Assembly: GCA_002110485.1 (NCBI GenBank)
Contig: MOWL01000001.1
Coordinates: forward strand, 930,001 to 994,000
Origin: Emergomyces orientalis
Taxonomy: Eukaryota; Ascomycota; Eurotiomycetes; Onygenales; Ajellomycetaceae
Length of the DNA: 64,000 nucleotides
Direction: 5' to 3'
Below are positions 33,410 through 43,074 of this stretch, piece after piece. Both the position numbers and the translations under genes were made by a program. Every line of letters starts with the position of its first letter. Positions within the stretch are counted from its first letter, which is position 1. A model generated the notes under the pieces. The model was not told the origin of the DNA. It was given only the letters and a program-made list of their open reading frames with translations, and did not search any database.

Positions 33410-34540
33410 CTATGGCCTCCCCGAACTGACCTCGATATGATGAAACCTTTTTTTCTCGTAAGCCAGAGCTACCACCAGATTGTTCACAAATAAATAGAAA
33501 AATGCAAGGAGGATAGACGCTGTGGCAGCTAGAGGACCCAAAATCGAAAAGACTGTGAACCCATACGATGCCGACTGGAAAGCAGTGTTATTAGTAAGAG
33601 CCTTTGTCTCCAGCCCAACTTGCATGGCCGTCAGGACAATAGCAACGTATACTGTTGCAGATGCCAACCACGTGAAGTTGTCCCGAAAGAAGGTCCCGTA
33701 TTCATGCCAGTGTCTCGTGTAGCCGGTCAGGAACGGGCGCTGGGTAAAACGGTATATCTTATTTAGACGGCTCAGACGAAGCTCTCCGTATATGAATCTC
33801 GAATTGATGTGCGGGTAGATGCGCGCCGTATCCAGTTGTTCAACAAAGGTCCTCCACCCCTGCCATGTTAACCTTTTTTCCTCTGCTGGGAGCAGGCGTT
33901 TGTCCTTTGCAATATAAAAGTCGCTCTCATGAGAGATCAGTGCGGCATAAGAGTACAAGAAGCCGAGGGCTGACTTCCGCAGTTTTCGATGTGGGCACTC
34001 CCGGGCGATTCCTGATGAACCAATTCCACCCTCATCATGAAAGCACTTGCAACCCTCTCGGCAGGAAAGATATTCAGTCCAGAAATGTGGTTCAAGTAAA
34101 CAGCGCGGTATGGGTTTGAGGAATACCCGGCCCTGCGTCCAGACGAGATGCATGTCCATCTGTTCCGTGATAAAGATTTCGCGGCCGAGCAGGAGCTGGT
34201 AATGGAGAGGTCGGGGCGGCATTGGTCGACCCACCACCCATAGCCATTGGAAAATTGTGTTCAACCTACGTAAGTCGAGCTCCTTTTCGATGCAGGCCGT
34301 ATAATCATGACTCGGGGCAACAAGGTCATCAGTGCCTGTGCGGTAGGACGCTGGGAAGACATCCCAGAGCCGGTCAATTCTGTGTTGAGGCGTGTTGGTA
34401 GCGCCGTCCACTGCGCCTCCAAGAAGCCGGATCGAGAATGGAGGCGTCTACATTAAATGGTCAGTTCTGCTTGCTAAGTCTAATCAAATAAACACCACCA
34501 TAGCAATCCTGACACATACCTGACTGTGTTGCTGCTCCAT
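33410..34540 (-). CDS. DUF6601-like fungal membrane protein
   Basis: A tiny first exon, 34540-34520, encodes MEQQHSQ. A 72-nt intron (GTATGT..GTAG) separates it from the main exon 34447-33410, giving about 352 residues. The N-terminal two thirds is soluble and conserved-looking: LRRLNTIFQWLWVVGRPMPP, LVWTQGRVFLKPIPRCLLEP, FWTEYLSC and ALGFLYSYAALISHESDF. Two C-terminal hydrophobic segments (about 265-285 and 305-330) suggest a membrane hairpin. The sequence fits the fungal family I know as DUF6601, which has no assigned function. The short-exon model is favoured because the main exon has no ATG at its start and the join is in frame. It is divergent from the NLR-type gene across a 474-bp gap. 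Confidence 0.75.
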
Positions 34541-35014
34541 ACTTTTGCCGCTTCAGCAAGCAAAGCACTGTAATTTGCGAAAACCGCAACTGTGAAAAAC
34601 CTGTCGTGTCTGAGCACAGCTCTGCCGGGATATTTTCAGCCCAATATTATTATTCCCCCAGGTCATGTTGCCAGGAGCTGTGAGCCGCCAGTTGAGACTA
34701 AAAGTGAAAATGATTGGTGGTTGATGTACGCAGAGTAAAGACCGCAAACGCGAGGCCCAGATATTGATCAGCGCCAATGTATGTGATGCAGGGTATTTAA
34801 ATAACTATTAATAGTCGCATGATCAAACCTCAGCAGCCTCACAGCCCGAAGCCGCAAATACTCCATTACTTGGCCATCGCAGATTGCAGTGGAGGAGCCT
34901 GCTGTCAAATGTCTTCTGATCTGTCCCAGACTGCTAACTTATCACGGACCAAAACCATCCGCGAGACTCCAATTGGCGCTAGTTAGTGGTTTGGCGGGTT
35001 GATGGACCACCGCG
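34541..35014. promoter_or_regulatory. Divergent promoter region of the DUF6601-like and NLR-type genes
   Basis: The two start codons face away from each other across 474 bp, so regulatory sites are probably shared. No specific motif is identified with confidence. Confidence 0.5.
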
Positions 35015-38000
35015 ATGCCTTCCGCTTCAACCTCTCAGGCCATCACAGGCATATTTACCACGCGCCGTGGAATTCGGAACATCTTCATTTGTGGCACCTT
35101 TCTGGTTGTATTCCTTTGCATACCTCCATTCTCCACATGGATCTCACATGTCTCTCATCGCTTTCTTCGCCCTTCATCTCGGTCGCTCCAACTGGATGAT
35201 GAGCCTCACGACAAGGCGGAAGAGACACAGAGGTCTTCCGGGGACGCAGATAAGAACGGCTTAGGGAGAGAGGGGAACAGTGAAAGGAGAAATGAAGATG
35301 AAAAAAAAGCTGGAGGCGACGACAGTTCAGCTAAGAGTGGGCTCCACATTTTACATGACAACGACAAGGCAAGCGTCGAGTATGTCCCACTAGATATCTC
35401 TTTGAGCCTGGACATTATCTAATCCCATCTCAGTATTGTAGCCGTACATGGCCTTGGGGCAAACCCAAAGTATGCTTGGCTGTGGCTCCCAAAAAACAAT
35501 CCACCCGGCGCCCATGGGTACCCTGAGAAGGAGTTCAACTGGTTGAAACAGTTGCTTCCTGAAAAGTTGTCTTCCCGCGTAATGACCTTTAATTATGATT
35601 CAGACTGGTATTTTAATGCCCCTCAGCAGAGGCTGTCTAGCATTTCCGATAATCTGTTAGAGAGGCTTTGGGATGAGCGCAAAGTACATAATACACAACA
35701 AACCGCCGTTTATGTTTACTTACCAACAAACCGTTATTAACGATTTAATAGGACACCACTAGACCGCTCATTTTCATTGGCCATAGCTTTGGGGGAAACA
35801 TCATTGAACAGGTTTGTTGCGTTCTCGAGCCTGGTCTTTGGCTCCGCTGTTGAAACATTCATTAGGCTATCGTGTCCGCTTCTCGATCGAAATCAGAATA
35901 CACGCATATCGCCGAATCCACCGTCGGTGTTATCTTCATGGGCACACCACACCGGGGCAGCTCAGCAGCAGCATGGGGTAGCTTGGTTACATCTCTCGCG
36001 CCTCCCGGATTTGTCACTGAGGATAGGCTGCTTAAAGACCTGGAATTACACTCAACTACTTTGATAGATCGTCTATATGATTTTACCCGCTGGCTCTTTG
36101 TCGAATCAGTGCCTGTCGTTTGTTTTTATGAAAAGCGTTTCACAGACTACTCAGCCAGAATGGGAATCATAGGGAAAGCCATCCCGCTTAAAGCACTGGT
36201 GTGTTTAGTTGGCTCTTTTCCCACTCTCCTAAGTTACTCTCCTAACATCCCGGCTAGGTTGTTCCTGAGACAAGCGCTTGCATTGATGGCCATCAAAAAA
36301 TCGGTCTGGAAGCAGACCATTTCAAGATCAACAAATTCTACGGCCAAAACGATCCATCTTTCCAGCTTGTCTACCCTTGCATAGATCGAATAGCCAGAGG
36401 CGCAGAAAATATGCTCGAGCGGCGCCGAAACCCTAAAGCTATTCCAATGGACCAGAGCACTACATCGGGCTATATCCGAAAATGCCTACAGCAGATGAGG
36501 GTGACAAACCCCCGAGATATCCTGTCCGACATCCAGAGTCAAAAAGGGAAAAGAGTCGGACATACTTGCGAATGGATTTTGAAGCGGGAAGAATTCTCTG
36601 CGTGGGTGACCAACGATAATTCACAACTTCTTCGCATCCTTGGCTCCCCAGGAATTGGAAAGACGATGATGTCCACCTTTCTCATCGAGGTGCTCAAGGG
36701 AAAGGTTGAAAGATCCCCTGAAAAGACATTTGCGTACTTTTTCTATGACGACAAAGTTCAAGACAGAAGGACTCTAACTGCAATGCTTCGAAGCCTCATC
36801 TGGCAGTTGCTATTACAAAGAAATGGACTCTTCCGGCACCTCTACTCTGATGTTGAGCAACACAAGGATAGCCGTATTTTCGAGGACCTTTTTGAGAACT
36901 TTTCGAGTCTCTGGCGAGTATTTCAAGACATGCTCCGAGATGAGCAGGCTGGCGAAGTCTTCATCCTTATTGATGCGCTGGACGAGTGTGAGAGATCCAC
37001 CCGCAGGCCTCTACTAGTTGGTTTAAGGGAGCTCATCCACTCACCACGGCTATCTCGAGAAAAGTTCAAGTTCATCATAACATGCCGACCCGATATACCT
37101 GACATTGAATATGAACTCGGTTTTAGCGATGACGCTCATACCCATTTGAGAATGGACTCAAGCGAAGTCAACGCCGATCTTTCTGACTACATTAACGTAG
37201 AGGTAGATGAACTGGCACAGAGGAAACACTACAGCAAAGGATTGAAAGACGATGTCAAACTAGCTCTAGCTGGTCGGGCTGGAGGTACATTCCTCTGGGT
37301 ATCTCTCATGCTCAACGAGCTAAAACTAGTACGGAACCATCATGTCCCGGACAAACTCAAGGATCTCCCCAAGGGACTTGATGAAACATACACCACGATT
37401 TTGAATAGAAATATAAGAGAAGAGGAACGGCATGAAGCTCGGTTTCTGTTGCTCAACATGGTCGCTGCCCATCGCCCTCTGAAGCGAAAGGAAATAGCAG
37501 CCGCATTCGCGCTCTGGAAGAAAAGCACAGTGCTACCAAGTCAGGGCCTGGAGGATTATACGGATATATGCTCCTCATGCGGCTCCATAATCTACGTTGC
37601 TAGCAACGATGACGACGCGACGGTCAACTTCTGTCACCAATCGGTGAAAGATTTTCTTCTGAATAATCATGGTGGTTCAAGTGAAGCGTGGTTCCACACA
37701 TCCCTGGATGGAGCGAATGTCCTGATGTTCGAGATGTGCTGGAACTATTTGAGCAGTGACGAGTTGGGCAATGGCAGTTTGGTTATCCGTTGTGAGAATG
37801 ACATCTTGCTTGAAGCGGATATGGAGGAGTTGGAGCCTTACAGCCAGAGGTATCCTTTCTTGAATTATGCATCCAAAGAGTGGGAGGACCATGCAATAGC
37901 AAGCTATCCTATTATCCTAAACGGGTTCAAGCTCGATATCGACAAGGCACCAACATTACGTGACGCTTGGTTGCTACGGGCGGTCGAGGAAGATCAGCTT

Positions 38001-38969
38001 GATGTATTGAGCCTATTACATCGCAATGGAGCCAATCTCAACATACGGAAGTTGGATGGGATGACGCCCCTATCATACGCTGCTAGCAATCGTCATTCGG
38101 AGACTGTCAAGCTGCTGCTGGCCACAGACCGGATCGATGTTAACTTAAAAGAACAGTATGAGGAGACAGCACTATCACGGGCAGCTGGGAATGACCACAG
38201 AGATATTGTTGGGCTACTGCTCTCTACAGGCCAGGTTGATATTAATGTCAAGAATCAATTTGGCCAGACAACGCTATCACGGGCTGCCAGCATAGGCCTC
38301 ACGGAGATTGTTGAGCTGCTGCTAGCCACCGGTCACGCTGATATTAACTTAAAGGATAGTGATGGGTGGGCACCACTCTTACGAGCTGCCTGCAGTGATC
38401 GTAGAGATGTTGTCGAGCTGCTAGTGGCCACTAGCCAAGTTGATGTTAACATACAAGATAGTGATGGGAGGACACCACTATCATGGGCTGCAAACTATGG
38501 TCATAACGAGGTTGTTGAGCTGCTGCTAGCCACTGGCCAAGTTAATGTGGAGTGTAGGGACCGGGATGAGTGGACGCCACTATTATGGGCTGCCAATTCT
38601 GGTCGTAAGGAGGTTGTCGAGCTGTTGTTGGCCACTGGGCAGGTTGATGTTAACTGTCAGAATAAGGCTGGGTGGACACCACTATTATGGGCTGCCAATA
38701 ATGGTCACAGGGAAGTTGTTAAGCTGCTACTAGCCACTGGTCAGGTTGATGTTGACTGTAAAGAAAATTTAGGATGGACACCACTATCTCGAGCTGCTAG
38801 TAATGGCCATAGGGAGGTTGTTGAGTTGCTGCTAGCCACTGGCCTGGTTGATGTTGAGTGTAAGGACAAGTCTGGAATGACACCACTATCATTGGCAGCC
38901 ACGAATGGTCAGTGGGAGGTTTTTGCGCTTCTTGATAGCCACAGGTCAGGTTGCTCATCATTGTCATGA
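35015..38969 (+). CDS. NLR-type STAND protein: alpha/beta hydrolase (SesB-like), NACHT, ankyrin repeats
   Basis: Five exons, 35015-35379, 35434-35683, 35752-35811, 35866-36198 and 36258-38969, encode about 1239 residues. All introns are 54-68 nt, and every join restores a family motif. Residues about 20-45 form a hydrophobic segment. The hydrolase domain follows: VDIVAVHGLGANP, the nucleophile elbow IFIGHSFGGN, VGVIFMGTPHRGS and the catalytic-His region ADHFKINKFYG. The NACHT ATPase has P-loop GSPGIGKT (about 465-472) and Walker B ILIDALDECE (about 571-580). From residue about 939, nine 34-residue ankyrin units run to the end. Proteins with this layout are fungal innate-immunity or heterokaryon-incompatibility receptors: ligand binding by the repeats drives NACHT oligomerisation and the N-terminal enzyme triggers a cell-death or membrane response. 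Function here is inferred. The last unit is cut short by a frame change. Confidence 0.9.
38064..38969 (+). repeat. Tandem 102-bp ankyrin-coding repeats
   Basis: Units start at 38064 and every 102 bp after it (38166, 38268, 38370, 38472, 38574, 38676, 38778, 38880), each encoding a TPLxxAAxxGHxEVVELLLATG-type repeat of 34 residues. Units five to eight are much alike at DNA level. The ninth is incomplete. Confidence 0.92.
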
Positions 38970-39644
38970 ATGAGTTTAAAAATATTTGTATATATATTTC
39001 TCGTATCTTTGCCAAAGAGGGGTCCGGGGGAATTTTCTCTTCACATGTACAGACTACATCTCCATTTAGTGTATTGGTGCTCTGTATTTGCGAGCCGGCT
39101 TGGTTACTAGGAAGATACGCTTCTTGCTTTACCGGGATTTCAGCAGGTGGAAGACAAGGGTGTGCTATGATGGTCTGTCGAGAAGACTTTTTGTTTTGTA
39201 TATTCGTTGTCTGAGCTGTTTGGGCCTGGGTAAATATCTAGCCCGAATACACCGTTACCTGACTTTTAAGGGCCACCACGAATGTGACGAGAAAGCAAGC
39301 TGGAATACCGAGTCTGTTACAGGTTTGCCCGAAATTAAAACTTCATTTAAGAGACAGGGAAATTATAGAGAAACCAATCCAAAATACACAAAAGTAATAG
39401 GTAGAGGAAATAGACAGTCAGACCGGATGAGGCCATTAAATCAACACTCTACCCTGGTTAGTGCGCCCGTTGAACATTCGCAATCTAGATATAACTTCAT
39501 GTGGCAGTGTGGCTGGGAGCCAAACTAGCTACCAGTAAAGAGTCAGTGGGTTCGTGTAGGCTTATACTGCTGTGACTGCTAGTTCACTGAGAAAATCAAA
39601 GGGCAAACTAGTCGCTATCTCGATTTGGTGAACTTCTCTCCTGT
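38970..39644. other. Intergenic downstream of the NLR-type gene
   Basis: A 146-codon open frame at 39088-39528 (+) has no recognisable domain and poor coding character. It may be decayed sequence. Nothing else is supported. Confidence 0.5.
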
Positions 39645-40131
39645 TTAGCATTGGAGGTCTAGGGTGTGATCATCGAAGATGGGGCAGCGGCGGCGGAATT
39701 CCGCGTAGGTTTGAACGGGGCCTGGGTTTGAGTGCATCGAGTGGAACTCCTCAATATCCTGGCCATCACACATAACATGCCTAGCCCAAAATTGGCAGCC
39801 CATCTAGCATATATGGGGGAGATGACTTTCATTATCATGGTGGGAGCCATTTTCGAGGTTAACCAGTCTCCGCGGACCAACCACATGTGTCTCTCCAGTT
39901 AATAAGATCGTTAGCAATTCCAGTAGTTGGCGGCTGGCCACCTCGTTGAATGTGTGAAAGGAGATCAGCGGTATCGTAAGTTTGTTGTCCGGGGGCAGAA
40001 GCACTGTCACGAAGGCTGGGTCCAGGAACGTCGGTGGAATCGGCTAGATACCGTTTTTCGCCCTGGTTACCGCTAGAGCCCGGGGTCGGATCGATATAGG
40101 GACAAACATCACTTGCCGCTCGAGCTACCAT
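39645..40131 (-). CDS. Possible small unrecognised gene or gene remnant
   Basis: Two coding-looking blocks lie on the minus strand. The first, from ATG at 40131, reads polar sequence including TYDTADLLSHIQRGGQPPTT and INWRDTC. The second, ending at a stop at 39645-39647, includes CDGQDIEEFHSMHSNPG and YAEFRRRCPIFDDHTLD. They are in different frames. I found no intron with strong splice sites that joins them: the best candidate uses a GTCCGC donor. It could be a real two-exon gene, or one broken by a frameshift. No family is recognised. It follows the NLR-type gene tail to tail. Confidence 0.3.
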
Positions 40132-40474
40132 GGTCTATTCAAGATCTTTGGCAGAGCACTTCTAGTTATAGTGGAAACGTCAAGATGGTCTTCAAATGAA
40201 TGAACATCTTCTGACATATCAAAACATCACAATCTATAGGAGGATGGGGTAGGCTGTTGCGACCGTCGATGTCGAGTTGATCGAGGAGGGAAATTTCACG
40301 CCCTGGAGAAACACATACAGCCATCCATATGGTCCAGTGAAAATGAAGTCACCATGGCCACGGTGGAGAAAAGTTTCCGGGTTGTATATGCTCCATGAGG
40401 AGGCAGCACCTGTATTTCACATATTTTTTCAGTGAAGAGTCACAAGATTAAGTGAATAGCCCAATATCCTAAGG
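40132..40474. other. Intergenic, nothing recognised
   Basis: Upstream side of the doubtful small gene and the 3' flank of the Tim17-family gene. No feature is supported. Confidence 0.5.
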
Positions 40475-41188
40475 CTAATCGGCATCGTTCCCTTCATTTT
40501 CTGGTCGAAATTTCCGGTAAACGAAATTGATATAATCAGGTCGATTTCCTTTCATTGTCGCCAGAGCGTCTTGGGCCAAGCCATAAACAAGGCTCAACTT
40601 CAAACCAAGTTTCGCTGTTCGTGCAGCGGTATATACGTCATGGCGAGCTATACATATTGTTAGTCAGTATTAAAAATTCGAGAAAATACATATCGCAAGA
40701 ATGGATATATAGGTGATGCCTAAAATGACGAATGAAAACATACCAAGTAGACTGTAAAAACCAGAGAAAGTTAGACCAGCAGTCACAGTGGAAAGGAAAT
40801 CCTGCCGGCCATGACGTGCGTGGTCAACTGTCTCCTCAAATAGGCAAAAAGTAAAAGCGCCAGCTCCAAGCTTCATCCCCATTTTCATTCCATCCTTCAC
40901 ACCCCCAACCAGAGATTTGTAGTTCTTGCTTCTATGATAATGGTACCAACCCATGGTTGTAGTTGGTAGTCTGTGGGCGTTCTCAGCACGGTATCGAAAT
41001 GCCGCCCTCGTGCTTCCATGACCAGCTCCCAAAGCCATACCGGCAGCAAATGCAGCGCTCATTGTAATCGGCAGGCGGACAATTGGATTGATCCCGAGAC
41101 GCGGAGGGGAGGGATTGGTATGGCCGAACATGGTGGTCAGAGTCTGATCCCCGCCCATTGGAGGCAATAAATCCTGTTTGGATCCCAT
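40475..41188 (-). CDS. Tim17/Tim22/Tim23-family mitochondrial membrane protein
   Basis: Exons 41188-40744 and 40647-40475 with a 96-nt intron (GTATGT, branch CTGAC/CTAAC, TAG) encode about 205 residues. Segments rich in Gly and Ala include MSAAFAAGMALGAGHGSTRA, GGVKDGMKMGMKLGAGAFTF and FLSTVTAGLTFSGFYSLL. The string FEETVDHARHGRQDF resembles the EExxDxxRgxxD signature of the Tim17 fold. This suggests an inner-membrane protein with about four helices. It is unlike canonical Tim17, Tim22 or Tim23 in length and N-terminus. A TIMMDC1-like complex I assembly factor is one possibility. Joining across the intron gives a continuous open frame with a charged tail. It is divergent from the 154-residue gene. 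Confidence 0.72.
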
Positions 41189-41518
41189 AATTATGCATGC
41201 AAAGTGATATTGTAGGCCAAGAGAGGAATAGCAGGCGGAAATAGAACGGTAAATAAATGGCGTTGACCGAATTGATGCCAAATAAAACCGAGTGTTGGAA
41301 TGTTAGGATTTGAGATAAAATGCAGCCCTGACTTAGCTTGGCTTTGAGCTTGCCGCGCTAGCCCCGATTGGATGACAGCCCGCAAAGGATTTCCCCGACG
41401 TCACCAGCGAGAACAAGTAGGTGACCGCTCTAATTCCACAACCAAACAAGAGCAATTCTCTACAGCTTGAGCTTGGCAAGAATCAAGCTTTGGAGTTGAA
41501 TAGATTACGATACTCGAA
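41189..41518. promoter_or_regulatory. Divergent promoter region, 330 bp
   Basis: Lies between the starts of the Tim17-family gene (-) and the 154-residue gene (+). The short spacing suggests a shared bidirectional promoter. No motif is assigned. Confidence 0.5.
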
Positions 41519-42040
41519 ATGGTGAGTGCATTGAAATTGGTATTAATTGTGTATGACATTCGACTAACTCCGCTTTAGAGTGAACCTGACTCACTCAAAT
41601 GGACTCTCAGGTTCAAAAACCATAATATTACAATCCTTCTCCTTGTATCACCCACCCAATCATTCGAATCCATAAAAGAGGAACTTCTGAAAGCTCTGAA
41701 AGTTCGCAATATTGCCGAAATCAACGGCCAACCAGTTCCTGAAGATCCAGTTGAAATCGAGTTTGGCGTACCTATTGACAGAAACAACTTGGAAAAAGGA
41801 TGGGAAAAATTGAAACCAACGACAGAAGAAGCAGGGAACGAGAAGCAGAAGCAACCTTTACGAGGCCGAAAGACAGTTATTGCAAGCCCCGAAGGAACAG
41901 GTCTCAAAGATTCCCATGCGATAGCGTTCAGATTCCGCAAACCTGTCGAAGGTGAGGATGAAGATGAGCTGGGAATCGAGTTTGATGACCCTGGCTGGGA
42001 TGTTAAGATTGCAAAATACGATGCTGAAGACGATGAATGA
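41519..42040 (+). CDS. Conserved-looking 154-aa protein, possibly ubiquitin-like fold
   Basis: The first exon holds only the ATG (41519-41521). A 57-nt intron (GTGAGT, branch CTAAC, TTTAG) precedes the second exon, 41579-42040. The N-terminal 90 residues read as a beta-grasp-like pattern: LKWTLRFKNHNITILLLVSP, SFESIKEELLKALK and PVPEDPVEIEFGVP. An acidic C-terminus follows (FDDPGWDVKIAKYDAEDDE). I do not recognise a named family. A ubiquitin-like domain is a structural guess. The canonical intron and the coding pattern make the gene itself likely. Confidence 0.75.
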
Positions 42041-43074
42041 CAAGGCTATGGTGGGGAAAATTCTCATTGGAGTAAGGAGTTTGGGTTGGGTGGATGTAGT
42101 CTTCGAATATACACTGTTTATCAGGGTATCTACATCGACATTGCGGCTAAATTCGATTATCTGACACGGATGATGAATAAGGGCTTCCCCTCTTTTCTTG
42201 TATAAAGCACGGGTATCATATTTGAGAACGCCAAGTATACACGTTTAACGATGAGCTGGTAGCGATTAGGTGTCGGCTCATCTAAGCATATGAGTGCATA
42301 TTCAGTTCACATCCAGATGCTCACGGCTTTATTTCGCAACGGGCTATGCCAGCATCTGTATTACCAATATTAACAAGCGAAATAATTCGACATGCTTATG
42401 CCCCTGCTATGGGCCCGAAACCGGGGAGTTTTCATTACTGTTAATTAGATGCCTCAATTCCATGCCGATTTAAACTACAGTATGAAATGGGGCTGTCCAT
42501 ACAGGCTCTAAACAAAAAGCACTATTTTAATAAAGTTCAGGATTTGCCTGAGCCAACTTCATAAGTAAGACGTTCGTTCAAAGATGACCACTCGCCCCCT
42601 CAAACGAAAGGACGGGAGGGAAGAGAGCCCCTAGGTGGGATGTGTGAATAATAAAAGCGCGTGTAATTTTGCAATATTCCCCACAAAAGGATTGAACTGA
42701 TGAGGTAATTATCTTAATTCCACATGGTAATTCCCAACTTCCACGCCACGGACGGCTGCTGCCATGGCAACCGGCGTCGGATCAACTATTTTCACTGCCC
42801 CAGAAGCATCAACAGACGAGTAAATAATGAGGTCCTTAGCTCGACGAAGAGAGACAGCCAGACAGACCTTCCAAAGGGCTAGAAGTTCCACCACCACCGA
42901 CAATACTAACACACAGAAGAGCTCGCCTTTCTTATTTTTCTATTTCTTGTATTCATTCGCATTTTATTGCCTCTGTTATCATTTTCAGGCCTTTCTTCTT
43001 AAATTGCACACTGCAATTAGTTTACGTAACATTCACAGACGACACATAACTACTGTTCATACAACCTATCCCTT
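42041..43074. other. Intergenic / kinesin 5' region
   Basis: About 1 kb. The last 250 bp, pyrimidine-rich, is probably the kinesin promoter and leader. No gene recognised. Confidence 0.6.

Noticed and set aside
39088..39528. 146-codon plus-strand frame after the NLR-type gene
   Set aside because: No start context, domain or splice signal, and a random-like composition with many Arg and Tyr. Kept only as a note in the gap entry.
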